This document shows, in pieces, positions 24,090 through 32,890 of a stretch of DNA of 64,000 nt (the first letter of the stretch is position 1; every line of letters begins with the position of its first letter). The DNA is from Achromobacter sp. MYb9 (GTDB taxonomy: Bacteria; Pseudomonadota; Gammaproteobacteria; Burkholderiales; Burkholderiaceae_B): assembly GCF_002975275.1 (NCBI RefSeq), contig NZ_PCOQ01000003.1:186001-250000 (forward strand), given 5' to 3'. The position numbers and the translations under genes are program-made. The notes under the pieces are model-generated. The model made no database searches. It saw only the letters and a list, made by a program, of their open reading frames with translations, and was not told where the DNA came from.

Positions 24090-26234
24090 TCAGCGCTTGC
24101 GGGCCGTCAGCCACTGCGCCGGCGAAAGCGCCTGGCCCACGATGCGCACTTCGCCGATGCTGCCGAAGAAGCCGTCGGCGCGCGCGCCGTCCCATGAGCC
24201 CGCGCCTATGATCCACGGCATGTCGGCCGCCAGCGTGGCCAGGCCAGGGGCGTCGGACGCGTTGCGAAGCACCGGCGCGCCTTCGATGTACAGGATGGTT
24301 TCATGCGTGGCGTTGTCGTTCACGATGGCGACATGCAGCCACTTGTCGGCGATGATCTCGCCCGACCAGTTGGTCTTGGCTTCACGCGTGCCGGTGCGCT
24401 CGGGCACCACCTCCCACTGGATTTCGCGCAGGCTGGACACGGCGAACAGCAGCGGAGGCGACTCCGGATCGCCGCCGGAGAAGCCCGGCAATGCGCCGCG
24501 TTTGCCGTCGCGCGTCATGATGTTCATCCACGCGTGCCGCGACGCGGTCCAGTCGCGGTCGATCTTGATGAAGGCTTCGACGGTGTAGCCGCTGGGCGCC
24601 GTTTCCGCGTTCAGCGCGGCGGCCGTGCCGGTGGTGAAGTAGCTCATGCGCGCCGTGTTCTTGTCGGTGTTCAGGAACCGCACCGAGCCGGGAGCGGCAG
24701 ACAGGTAGTGATGGTCGTTGGACCAGACCACGTCGCCCAGTTGCGCGCCCGCCACGCCGTCGACGTTCAGGGATGCGCGGCGCACCGGGTTCAGGCCGGT
24801 GCGGTCGGCGACGACTTCGCCCACCTGTACCGGTTGGCCGTCCGCGCCGCCGAAGAAGCGCCAGTGCGCCAGCGTGCCGGACACCTGCGGATAGTCTTCG
24901 CTGTCGGCCGCCGGCTTTTGCTCGGTGGCGGCCGGATCGATGTAGTTGGCAAGAATCAGGGCGCGGGCCTGCTCGACCAGCGCGGTGTGCGTGGGCGCGG
25001 CCGCCTTGAAGTCCTTGTTGAAGCCGCCGAACCGTTTGGCGAAGTCCATCTTGATCGTGAACTGCTCGTTGGCGCCCGTCAGCACCGCCTGGTCGAACGT
25101 GTTGAGGGTGTCTTTCGGTTTTTGAGGCACCCACGGCGAGAACGACAGCACGCGGATCTCGTTGTTGCTCAGGTCGAATTCGTACAGGCGCATCAGGCCG
25201 TTGCCGCCCTGGTAGGCCATCTGGTAGTCCACCACCATTTCCTCGACGGGGTTGCCGAAGGCATTGGTCTTGGTCAGGTGCGCGGCGCCGTGATAGTGGC
25301 CGTTGAGCGTCATGAAGATCTGATCATTGTCGCGGATCAGCTTGTCCCACAGCATCAGGCCGTAAGGCACTTCCAGCGGCGTGACGCCGTCTTTGTCGAT
25401 GTTCAGCAACTGGTGGTTGACCAGGATGACGGGCAGCGAAGGGTTGGCGCGGATGACCTGGTTGGCCCACGCCAGCGCGGCGTCGGAAATGCGCCACGAC
25501 AATGACAGCACCATGAATTTCTGGCCCTCGGCCTGGAACACGTGGTACTCGTGGAAGCCGCTGGGGTCGCGGCCCCCGAAGGTGGCTTGCTGCTTGGCGC
25601 GGTCGGCGCCAAAGGTCCGCAGATAGGGCTCCACGGCCAGGTTGCGCTGCGCGTCGGTCGCGCTGCCCTGGCTGCTGGCGTCGACATAGTCGCGGTCCAG
25701 GATCACGTCGTGGTTGCCGGCCAGGATCGAGTAGGGAACGCGGGCGTCCTCCAGGATCTTCATGGCCGCGTCGGCCACCTTCCATTGGTCGGGCTTGCCC
25801 TGCTGGTCCACCACGTCGCCCAGATGGATCAGGAACGGAATGCTGAGCGATTTGGCGTGGTCGGCCACCCATTGTGTCTGGGCCTTGTACGGCTCGCTGC
25901 CGTACTTGCGCATGAACTGCTGGTTCTCGGCGTCGGTCGCATAGCGCGAATAGAACTGCGTGTCGGGCAAGACCGCCACCGCGAAGCTGGATACGTTCTT
26001 GGGTTGCGGTTGCGGTTCCGGATCCGGTTGCGGCGCGGGGGAGCCGGGCGCCGGGGTGGCGTCATCGTCGTCGTCGCTGGAGCAGGCGGACAGCAGCAGC
26101 GAGCCGCCTACCGGCAGCAGCGTGGCGCCGAAGCCTGCCTTGAGCAGGCTGCGGCGGCGCGGGTCTGTCGCCGTCGGCAGGGGGGAGTGTGTCTCGGCAA
26201 TGTCATGTTTACCGTCGTGCTTGTCTTGCGCCAT
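24090..26234 (-). CDS. Tat-exported metallophosphatase lipoprotein with a LamG-like domain
   Basis: A 714-residue secreted protein. The N-terminus has a twin-arginine motif (RRRSLLK, residues 26-32), a hydrophobic stretch and a lipobox LLSAC with C51, then an acidic and Pro-rich linker. A calcineurin-like phosphoesterase domain follows with every metal-binding block: LPDTQFY, HLGDVVDQ, LAGNHD, VNHQ and NGHYHG. The C-terminal 250 residues (WRFFGG..YTVEAFIKI..WLHVAIVNDNATHETILYIEG) are a concanavalin/LamG-like sheet domain. ATG 26234 places the twin arginines at the usual distance. It likely hydrolyses a phosphoester outside the cytoplasm; substrate unknown. It sits alone between IleRS and tetR. 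Confidence 0.9.
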   Translation of the reverse strand: MAQDKHDGKHDIAETHSPLPTATDPRRRSLLKAGFGATLLPVGGSLLLSACSSDDDDDATPAPGSPAPQPDPEPQPQPKNVSSFAVAVLPDTQFYSRYATDAENQQFMRKYGSEPYKAQTQWVADHAKSLSIPFLIHLGDVVDQQGKPDQWKVADAAMKILEDARVPYSILAGNHDVILDRDYVDASSQGSATDAQRNLAVEPYLRTFGADRAKQQATFGGRDPSGFHEYHVFQAEGQKFMVLSLSWRISDAALAWANQVIRANPSLPVILVNHQLLNIDKDGVTPLEVPYGLMLWDKLIRDNDQIFMTLNGHYHGAAHLTKTNAFGNPVEEMVVDYQMAYQGGNGLMRLYEFDLSNNEIRVLSFSPWVPQKPKDTLNTFDQAVLTGANEQFTIKMDFAKRFGGFNKDFKAAAPTHTALVEQARALILANYIDPAATEQKPAADSEDYPQVSGTLAHWRFFGGADGQPVQVGEVVADRTGLNPVRRASLNVDGVAGAQLGDVVWSNDHHYLSAAPGSVRFLNTDKNTARMSYFTTGTAAALNAETAPSGYTVEAFIKIDRDWTASRHAWMNIMTRDGKRGALPGFSGGDPESPPLLFAVSSLREIQWEVVPERTGTREAKTNWSGEIIADKWLHVAIVNDNATHETILYIEGAPVLRNASDAPGLATLAADMPWIIGAGSWDGARADGFFGSIGEVRIVGQALSPAQWLTARKR

Positions 26235-26311
26235 CTGTGCCGCCCGTCCGAAAAAGTGGGAAGCATAGAAACGCCTAATGACGGGATGATGAATCCCGCC
26301 ATGCCCGATCA

Positions 26312-28825
26312 TCACTGCAAGCTGAGTGCTCCCTGGACGTCGACGCAGCGGTTGCACAGCCCGCCGCCATCCGGCACGGACTGCGCGTGCCGGCGGCAGC
26401 ACGGACACGCGCGCCACGCCGTCGGCCGGAAGCTCGCTTGCGCGCCATCGTCCATCGCATCTTCCTGGCGCACATCCGCGGCGCCGAGCACGTCCGCGAA
26501 TGCGCCAAGCCTGTTCGCCACGGTCCGCGATAGCATGACCTCCACCTGGGCGGGGCCCTTGACCCGGTCATCCCGATTGCTTTCCACCCAGCGGTGCAGG
26601 GCCCCCTTGACCTCGACCGCTTCCTCATAGGCCGCGAGGCTTGCGGCCTCGTCGTCGAAGGCGGGCAGGCGGACGTCGGCAAGCGTGGCCAGCAGCACGC
26701 TGTCCGCCTGCTCTGCACCCGCCGTTTTCAGGTACTGGAAAACTTCCTCGCAAGAGAAGGCCAGTACTGGCGTCAGCAGCCGCACCAGCGTGCGCACCAG
26801 CAAGCCCAGCACATGCTGGACCTGCCGCCGGCGGGGCGCGTCAGGCTGGTCGCAATAGAGGCTGTCTTTCACCGCCGGAAAATAATCGCTGGATGCGCTT
26901 TCCGCATAACGCAGCAGATGGGACACGGCAGCGGCAAAGTCGTAGCGGTCGGCCGCCGCGCAGACATCCGCGCCCAGCTTGCGCAGCAAGGTCACCTGGA
27001 CCCGGTCCAGCGGATGAGCCAGCGGCGGCGCGGTCCAATCGAAATCCTGCAGGTTCTGCAGGCAGAAGCGCATCGTGTTGCGCAGCTTGCGAAAGCGCTC
27101 TTGGGTCAGCGCCAGCGCCTCGCCCGAGAACTTCAGCTCGCGCGTAAAGTCCTGCTGCAGCGTCCACAAGCGCAGCACGTCCGGGCTCAAGGTCTTCAGC
27201 ATCTGATCCAGCGGCTGGTAGTTCTTGCTGGACTTCGAGAATTTCTGGCCCGTGCCATCCACCACGAAACCGTGCGTGACGACCTGCTTGTAGGGCGCAC
27301 CGCCGCCGGCCGCCGCGCAGGTCAGCAGCGACGACTGAAACCAGCCGCGGTGCTGGTCGGAGCCTTCCAGATAGACGTCGGCAGTGCGGCCGTAGCGCTG
27401 CATCAGCACAAGCTGATGGGTCACGCCGCTGTCGAACCACACGTCCAGCGTGCGCCGCGGGCCTTCGCTCTGCCAGGCTTCCACGCCTTCCGTGGCGACC
27501 CGCGCCGCCAGGCGCAGGTCGTCGGGGTTGGCGGGGTCCACCAGGGGCGTGCCCCACAGCCGGTTGCGTGACACGCACCAGGCCCCCCGACCGGCCAGCA
27601 TGCTGGTCAGCCGTTCACGGCCGGAGGCGGGCACGAACGTCACCGCGTCCAGCGCGCGCAGGGCATGCTGCCGGGTCTCGGCCAGGTCCAGGAACCACTC
27701 TTGCGACGCGCGGAAGAACACCGGCGTCTTGTGCCGCCAGCAATGGGGGTATTCATGTTCCAGGGTGGATAGGGCGACCACCAGGGGCGCGACGCGTTCC
27801 AATACGTGGGCCCTGGCTTGCGCCAGATCCATGCCCTCCATGCCCGGCACGACAAAGCGCCCACGTGCGTCCAGGTACTGCTCGACCGCCAGGCCGTGTT
27901 GCTCGCAGACGCGAAAATCGTCCGTGCCGAACGCCGGCGCCATGTGCACCAGCCCCGTGCCCGCGCGGCTGACGAAGTCCGCCGGCAAAACAGGAACGGT
28001 GTCTTGGGTGTAAGGACTGACCACCATCAACCCCGCCAGCTCGAAGTCGGGCAGTGCTTCGTCGCCGGGCTGGCGCAGGCGAACCCGTGTACGCGGCCCG
28101 TCGGCCGCGGCGACATAGCTGAGCGTCGGGTTATAGGCGACGGCCTTGTTCGCGGGCAGCGTATACGGCGTGGTGGTCCATACGTCCAGGAACAGGTTGT
28201 TGGCGCCGGCGACCGGAAACAGCACGACCAGGCTGTCGCCGGTCTTCGTTTGGTATTCGACCTCGGCCTCCGCCAATGACGAGGCGCACGCCGGACACCA
28301 GTGCACCGGCCGCAGCCGCGTGACGGCGCCGGGCAGCGATTGGAACACCTGCGCCGCGCCGGCTTCGAAGCGGGGCGCCATGGTGAGGTAGGGCTGGTCC
28401 CAATCGGCGGCCACGCCCAATTCCCGGAATTGCGCGGTCTGTCGTTCGACCTGCGACTGTGCGTAGGACCGGCAGGCCGCCACGAAGGCCGGCGGATCGT
28501 CCTTGGCGTGGCCCAGGCGTTCAACCTCCAGCTCGACGGGCAGGCCGTGGCAGTCGAAGCCCGGCACATACGGCGCGAAATAGCCTTGCAGCCGTTTGAA
28601 CTTGACCACCGAGTCTTTCAGGCCTTTGTTGACGGCGTGGCCCAGATGCAAGGCGCCATTGGCATACGGCGGGCCGTCATGCAGCAGGAAAAGCGGACGC
28701 GCGCCTTGCGTGCGATGCAGGCTATCGACGACCGGCGGGCTTGACCATCGTTGCAGGGTCTGCGTTTTATCGGCGTGGGCGGTGGTCAGCGGGAAAGCAT
28801 GCTTGAAGAGATTCAGCGTGTACAT
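26312..28825 (-). CDS. ileS: Isoleucyl-tRNA synthetase, divergent (probably second) copy
   Basis: An 837-residue class I aminoacyl-tRNA synthetase, about 100 residues shorter than the usual bacterial IleRS. It has HLGH (residues 60-63) within DGPPYANGALHLGH, the editing-domain blocks TTTPYTLPANKAVA and HMAPAFGTDDF, WCVSRNRLWGTPL, YLEGSDQHRGWF, and a variant KMSKS loop KFSKS (528-532). The C-terminal zinc-finger (CPCC..CNRC) is retained. The departures from the canonical motifs (F for M in KMSKS, N for Q in SRQR) and short length suggest an accessory enzyme, perhaps tolerant of an IleRS inhibitor. A leader with a terminator hairpin lies 20 bases upstream. Whether a second copy exists elsewhere cannot be seen here. 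Confidence 0.9.
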   Translation of the reverse strand: MYTLNLFKHAFPLTTAHADKTQTLQRWSSPPVVDSLHRTQGARPLFLLHDGPPYANGALHLGHAVNKGLKDSVVKFKRLQGYFAPYVPGFDCHGLPVELEVERLGHAKDDPPAFVAACRSYAQSQVERQTAQFRELGVAADWDQPYLTMAPRFEAGAAQVFQSLPGAVTRLRPVHWCPACASSLAEAEVEYQTKTGDSLVVLFPVAGANNLFLDVWTTTPYTLPANKAVAYNPTLSYVAAADGPRTRVRLRQPGDEALPDFELAGLMVVSPYTQDTVPVLPADFVSRAGTGLVHMAPAFGTDDFRVCEQHGLAVEQYLDARGRFVVPGMEGMDLAQARAHVLERVAPLVVALSTLEHEYPHCWRHKTPVFFRASQEWFLDLAETRQHALRALDAVTFVPASGRERLTSMLAGRGAWCVSRNRLWGTPLVDPANPDDLRLAARVATEGVEAWQSEGPRRTLDVWFDSGVTHQLVLMQRYGRTADVYLEGSDQHRGWFQSSLLTCAAAGGGAPYKQVVTHGFVVDGTGQKFSKSSKNYQPLDQMLKTLSPDVLRLWTLQQDFTRELKFSGEALALTQERFRKLRNTMRFCLQNLQDFDWTAPPLAHPLDRVQVTLLRKLGADVCAAADRYDFAAAVSHLLRYAESASSDYFPAVKDSLYCDQPDAPRRRQVQHVLGLLVRTLVRLLTPVLAFSCEEVFQYLKTAGAEQADSVLLATLADVRLPAFDDEAASLAAYEEAVEVKGALHRWVESNRDDRVKGPAQVEVMLSRTVANRLGAFADVLGAADVRQEDAMDDGAQASFRPTAWRACPCCRRHAQSVPDGGGLCNRCVDVQGALSLQ

Positions 28826-28847
28826 TTTTTCGAGTCCAGAAATGCAA

Positions 28848-28876
28848 AAAGGGCAGCGTTCTGTACGCTGCCCTTT
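28848..28876 (-). terminator. Attenuator-like terminator in the ileS leader
   Basis: AAAGGGCAGCGT and ACGCTGCCCTTT form a perfect 12-base stem with a five-base loop; on the minus strand it ends in five T residues. It lies 22 bases upstream of the ileS ATG, and no minus-strand gene ends just before it, so it can only interrupt ileS transcription. Confidence 0.75.
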
Positions 28877-28901
28877 GGAAGGCGAGGTGCGAAGGTGGGG
28901 C

Positions 28902-28961
28902 TTAGCTGCCCAACGTAATTCGCCCCCGGCGCCCAATGGCAGCGGAGGAGCGAATAATCAC
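28902..28961 (-). CDS. Possible Ile-rich leader peptide of ileS
   Basis: GTG 28961 opens a 19-residue frame that reads MIIRSSAAIGRRGRITLGS and stops at 28902. Four of 19 residues are isoleucine, all coded ATT, two of them right after the start. The stop codon abuts the first GGGCAGC segment, and a CCGCTGCC segment inside the frame can pair with either GGGCAGC copy, so ribosome position could change the folding of the terminator. There is no clear ribosome-binding site, which keeps confidence low. Confidence 0.35.
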   Translation of the reverse strand: MIIRSSAAIGRRGRITLGS

Positions 28962-29310
28962 GATCGACGGGAATCTGGACACGGTTGTTGGCTGGTGGCG
29001 TGTTGACGTTGTGCATTGACTCTATCACAGCAACAGGACCGGAAACAATCGCAACAATAATTTTCGAGTTTGGCGCTGCGGCTGGCGCCGGGGCTGCCGG
29101 GCGGCGCACCGGCGCGGGGCGGCGGAAACCCGCGTCATTGCTGGCGGTTCGGCCGCAATGCCGGTCCGTGTTGTCGCGCAAGGCCTGCCGCATTGTGCGC
29201 AATCGCGTGTCGCGCCATGTTTCAGGCGCCAAGCGGGCATTGCGGTCCGGTACCGGCTCAGTAGTATGCGCGGTCAACGATCTGATTCAGCCTCATTCAA
29301 GGACCGATCC

Positions 29311-30360
29311 ATGACTTTGCCGCGAACGCGACTTGCGTTGTCCACTCTGGCGCTTTCGATTGCCCTGTCGGGCTGCGCGTCGCCTTCGCTAATGAGCGAC
29401 GAGGGCACCCGGGATGACCCGCGCTACGCGCAGCTGCTGGATCTGATCGACGAAGCGCTGAAGTCGGGCATGGCCGTGGTGTTGGTGGCCGACTTGACGC
29501 CCCATCCCACGCTGGGCGATGCGTTGGCCATGACGAAGTACACCACCCGGGCGATCTGGATGAACGAAGCCGCGCCGCAGGTGACCTTCAGCCGCAGCTT
29601 CCAGACCAATTCGCTGCAGCAGGACACCAAGATGCCCCATCTGTTCAAATCGTTCGAGGTGCATATCCTGCCGCCGGGCAAGTACCTGCTGACGGGCGGC
29701 GACGATTACAAGCTGAACGCGTTGCTTGACGAGGTGGGCGCTCAAAAGGGCCCCGTCGGATCGGGCCGTGGCGCCAACGGCACGTCTTATTTGTCGCCCG
29801 AACTCTATCGCGAGTTCTACAAGCAGACCACATGGCAAGATGCCAGCTATGGCACGCAGACCAAAACGCGATCGGTCTGCACCGCCGTGCACGCGGCGTC
29901 GGGCGCGTGCGTGAGCTGGGGCGAGCAGCAATACAGCGACACCACGCAGACCTCGGCGGCGGGCTACCGCGAAGATACGAAGTATCGCGACATCCCCGCG
30001 ATCAAGATCCAGTCGCGCATTCCGCCTAGGCAGGCGCTGGCAAGCTTCACGCTCAAAAGCGGCCAGTTGGTGCTGAGCCAGCGCATGCATTTGAAGACGC
30101 CCGCTTACCAGTACAAGCAGTCGGCATGCCGCGCGGTCGACCCCAAGATGATTGAATGCCCGCTTGAAGACTTGACTGTCTACACCCGCCCGGCGCCCAT
30201 GGAGTTTTCGAAGAAGCTCATCGCGCAGCGCAAGAACGTCAGCGCGGAACACCAGCAATTGCTGTCCAGGCTGGAACCGATGCAGATCACGACGCTGGGC
30301 AAGCAAGGCATGGAAGACCCGGTCTGGGGCGTGCCGGTGTCGATGCGCAAAGGAAAATGA
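29311..30360 (+). CDS. Lipoprotein of unknown function
   Basis: A 349-residue lipoprotein. The signal peptide ends in a lipobox LSGC (cysteine near residue 22). The mature part has no family I recognise; it contains EVHILPPGKYLLTGG, a form seen in proteins with carbohydrate-type or transthyretin-like folds, and five to six cysteines in its second half (SVCTAVHAASGACVSW, SACRA, IECPLED). ATG 29311 has AAGGA seven bases upstream. Its stop overlaps the start of the following gene (ATGA), so the two are translationally coupled. Likely outer-membrane or periplasmic. Confidence 0.82.
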   Translation: MTLPRTRLALSTLALSIALSGCASPSLMSDEGTRDDPRYAQLLDLIDEALKSGMAVVLVADLTPHPTLGDALAMTKYTTRAIWMNEAAPQVTFSRSFQTNSLQQDTKMPHLFKSFEVHILPPGKYLLTGGDDYKLNALLDEVGAQKGPVGSGRGANGTSYLSPELYREFYKQTTWQDASYGTQTKTRSVCTAVHAASGACVSWGEQQYSDTTQTSAAGYREDTKYRDIPAIKIQSRIPPRQALASFTLKSGQLVLSQRMHLKTPAYQYKQSACRAVDPKMIECPLEDLTVYTRPAPMEFSKKLIAQRKNVSAEHQQLLSRLEPMQITTLGKQGMEDPVWGVPVSMRKGK

Positions 30361-31658
30361 GCGAACCTGCGGACGGGGATCCGCGCAAGCGCTGGCGCGA
30401 GCAGCAGCGCGCGCAGCGGCTAGAGCAGGCCGACGATCAGCGCGCCGCGCTTGACGCCCGGGCGGCCGAGCAGCAGGCATGGACGGAGCGCGCGCGCCAG
30501 ACACCGGCCCAGGCCCGCGTGGCATGGCAGGGCCTGACGCTGCGGGTGTTGAACCTGGCGCAGGCCCAGACGCTGTTGGGCCGGATCCGCGACACCGACA
30601 ACGGTGCGTACTACGCCTTGCTGGACGAGGCCGCGGCGGCACGGCGGCCCATCACCGGAGACGAGCAATGGGTGGTGCTGGTGGCCGACGAGCCGGTGGC
30701 GGCAACGGCGTTGGCGCTACCGGCGCAACTGCCCGATCACGCGGCCTTGCGGATAGCGGGCTGGGTGTTCACGGCGGGTCTGGACGCTGATGCGGTGCGC
30801 GTGGCGGAAGCGGCGGACCGGCATTCGGAACCCGGCGCGTCAGGCGCCGACCCTGAGGCCGGCCCGATGCTGGTCGCGCTGGGTCCGGCGCGGATCGGCC
30901 TGTTGATGCTGGCCGCAGGGCGGCATGCGTTCACCGAAGGCTTGGACGCCACGGGGTTGTTATGCCGCCACTATCGCTGCCAGGTGCTGGTGCGCGGCGC
31001 GCTGCGGGCGGACTGCCTGATCGCCGCCGGCAATGACGTGTACTGCACCGAATCGCCGCAGGTCGGCCTGCTTGCCACCGACGACTCCGACCCCGACCGC
31101 AGCCGCGTCATGTCGCGCCACGGGCGCAGCTATCGCTTTCATCCGCCCACGCATGCGATCTCGGACATCGTGGCGCCGCGCTGGTTGCGCCGCGATGCCC
31201 GTGGTGCCGCGCGCCTGGCGACGTGTCTTGCGGATCTTGCCGACGTGCAGGCGTTGCTGCGCCCGCATAGAGAGATCGATGGCGTCTATGACGGCTTTCC
31301 TGGCGAAATCGAAGACGCCATGGAACGCCTGTCGGTCTTGCTGCGCACGGCGGGGCCTGCGCAACTGTCCGTGCGATTCGGGCCCGGCCCTTCGAATCAT
31401 GCGCAGTACTCCGAGACCGCCACAGGCGCGCGCGAGTTGGTGCGGCAGATCGCCCATTCGGAATATGTGCGCATCAGCGCCACGCAACCGGGCGCGGGCG
31501 GCGAGATCGCATTGCGCGTCGCGCATCTGAGCGCCCCGGTGCGAGAACGCCATGTGCGCGACGCCCGGCTCGAAGACGACGACGCCGAGGCGCGCATGAT
31601 CAAGCGCGCCTTGCGCCACGCGATCACCGGCTTGCTGGCGCACTACGACCCGGCGTAA
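30357..31658 (+). CDS. Hypothetical protein coupled to a lipoprotein
   Basis: A 433-residue protein that I do not recognise. The N-terminal 55 residues are a charged helix (RKRWREQQRAQRLEQADDQRAALDARAAEQQAW), followed by a repeat-like region (GAYYALLDEAAAARRPITGDEQWVVLVADEPVAATALALP; LIAAGNDVYCTES) that could be a right-handed sheet domain similar to polymer-forming folds. No signal peptide or membrane segment is seen. It starts within the stop of the upstream lipoprotein gene and is convergent with the next gene (four bases between stops). Confidence 0.75.
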   Translation: MSEPADGDPRKRWREQQRAQRLEQADDQRAALDARAAEQQAWTERARQTPAQARVAWQGLTLRVLNLAQAQTLLGRIRDTDNGAYYALLDEAAAARRPITGDEQWVVLVADEPVAATALALPAQLPDHAALRIAGWVFTAGLDADAVRVAEAADRHSEPGASGADPEAGPMLVALGPARIGLLMLAAGRHAFTEGLDATGLLCRHYRCQVLVRGALRADCLIAAGNDVYCTESPQVGLLATDDSDPDRSRVMSRHGRSYRFHPPTHAISDIVAPRWLRRDARGAARLATCLADLADVQALLRPHREIDGVYDGFPGEIEDAMERLSVLLRTAGPAQLSVRFGPGPSNHAQYSETATGARELVRQIAHSEYVRISATQPGAGGEIALRVAHLSAPVRERHVRDARLEDDDAEARMIKRALRHAITGLLAHYDPA

Positions 31659-31662
31659 GCCC

Positions 31663-32463
31663 TCAAAGGTGCCGATGGCTGCACGCCATTGGCGCGTCGA
31701 CGATCTTGCCCACGGCATCCGCCAGCATGCGGGCGCTTTCTTCGTCCAGCCATTCGGTGCGTATCATCCGGAAGCCCAGGGCCAGGCTGAAATGCCAGTC
31801 CAGGTCGAAAATGCGATAGGCGTTGCCATTGGATGGGCAGTGCCATTGCACGCCGGGGTCTTCAAAGGCCGCGCCGATGAAATCGACGTGGTCGTCGAAG
31901 GGCGCCATGTCGGACACCGGTTCGCCGGCTTCCGGCAAGCTCGGCACTTCCAGGTTCTCGCCCACTTTCACGGCTGGATTCGGGGCGTCGTAGGCCAACA
32001 GCATCAAGCCGAATTGCTGCGGCTCGATGTCATAGGTTTGCGCGGCATGCGCGCTCAGGAATTCGCGCGCGCCAGGCCCCAACCGATAATGCGGGCTATG
32101 CCAAGTGCTGCCTTCGTCCTCGAGGAAGGTGCGGTCTGGCTCCACGCCGTGACGGGTCAGCAGTTCAAGCGTCTGCGCAATGCTGAAGTCCGGTTCGGCC
32201 CGCGCGTCGGCGGGCAGGCCGCCACACCCTTCGTACAACGCCAAGACTTCGGCGGGGCTGCGCATCGCGTCGTCGTAGCGGTAGGGGCAGTCAAACGTGC
32301 GCGCCAGCGTCAGGCTCAGATTGACCAGCGCCCGCAACGGCACGTTGCGACCGAATGGAGGCAGCACGATGCCGGCGTCAAGCAATTGCGATTCAAGCCT
32401 TTTCCAATCCGGCGCAGGCAGGTGGGGATAACGCGGGAACAGGAATTGGTGGTGTTCAGACAT
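31663..32463 (-). CDS. Hypothetical protein
   Basis: A 266-residue soluble, acidic, aromatic-rich protein (FLFPRYPHLPAPDWKRLESQLLDAGIVLPPFGRNV; HCPSNGNAYRIFDLDWHFSLALGFRMIRTEWLDEESARMLADAVGKIVDAP). No family or catalytic motif is recognised. Its start codon overlaps the end of the receiver-domain gene by eight bases, so it is likely co-translated with it and may be the output or partner of that receiver protein. Confidence 0.78.
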   Translation of the reverse strand: MSEHHQFLFPRYPHLPAPDWKRLESQLLDAGIVLPPFGRNVPLRALVNLSLTLARTFDCPYRYDDAMRSPAEVLALYEGCGGLPADARAEPDFSIAQTLELLTRHGVEPDRTFLEDEGSTWHSPHYRLGPGAREFLSAHAAQTYDIEPQQFGLMLLAYDAPNPAVKVGENLEVPSLPEAGEPVSDMAPFDDHVDFIGAAFEDPGVQWHCPSNGNAYRIFDLDWHFSLALGFRMIRTEWLDEESARMLADAVGKIVDAPMACSHRHL

Positions 32464-32890
32464 GCGCGGCGTCCAACAGGGCAGGTTCCGTCATCGGCCC
32501 GGGTCCGCCCATGTGATGCGGCTGCCGGGAGGGCACGGGCGTCAGCCGGCGGATGACCTCCAGTACGTCTGCCGGCTCGGCGGGCTTGCGCAAATAGGCG
32601 GCATAGCCATCGCAGGTCGCGCTGATTTCATGTTCCGGCCGGCCGCTCAGCACCAGGACGGGCGTGTCGCTCAGGTAGGCGTTTTCGCGCATGGCGGTGA
32701 GTAGCGCGGCGCCGTTCATGCCGGGCATGGAGAAGTCGGTCACGACGAGATCGGGGCGTACGTCAAGCATCTGCTTAAGCGCGGTCAGGCCATCGGTATG
32801 GGTCGTGACGTCATAGCCTTCGATGTGCAGGAATTCGCGCAACATGTCGACGAGCATCGGCTGATCGTCAACCAAAAGTATTTTTTTCAT
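32456..32890 (-). CDS. Single-domain response regulator (CheY-like)
   Basis: A 144-residue stand-alone receiver domain. MKKILLVDDQPMLVDML gives the acidic pocket, the phospho-acceptor aspartate is in DLVVTDFSMPGMNG, the conserved S/T is in VLVLSGRPE and the lysine in AYLRKPAEP. The last 20 residues (PHHMGGPGPMTEPALLDAAHV) are a short tail with no output domain. The start follows the domain's usual beginning. No histidine kinase is adjacent; the overlapping downstream gene of unknown function is its only visible partner. Confidence 0.9.
   Translation of the reverse strand: MKKILLVDDQPMLVDMLREFLHIEGYDVTTHTDGLTALKQMLDVRPDLVVTDFSMPGMNGAALLTAMRENAYLSDTPVLVLSGRPEHEISATCDGYAAYLRKPAEPADVLEVIRRLTPVPSRQPHHMGGPGPMTEPALLDAAHV

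Larger units (their letters stand above)
28826..29310. other. 485-base spacer holding the ileS leader and two divergent promoters
   Basis: No protein gene is supported here. On the minus strand it holds a putative promoter region (AT-rich, about 29020-29075), a short Ile-rich reading frame (28902-28961), two GGGCAGC segments and a terminator hairpin (28848-28876) just before ileS. A second minus frame from ATG 29016 runs through the hairpin to 28813, overlapping the ileS start, and could couple translation. The lipoprotein gene at 29311 starts on the other strand; AAGGA precedes its ATG. Confidence 0.6.

Noticed and set aside
28826..29016. T-box riboswitch before ileS
   Set aside because: No AGGGTGG..ACCGCG T-box sequence or specifier stem was found; ribosome-mediated attenuation fits the elements seen better.
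28813..29277. 154-codon minus-strand frame covering the ileS leader as a real gene
   Set aside because: The product has no domain, runs through the terminator hairpin and overlaps the ileS start; at most the part from ATG 29016 could be a coupling frame.
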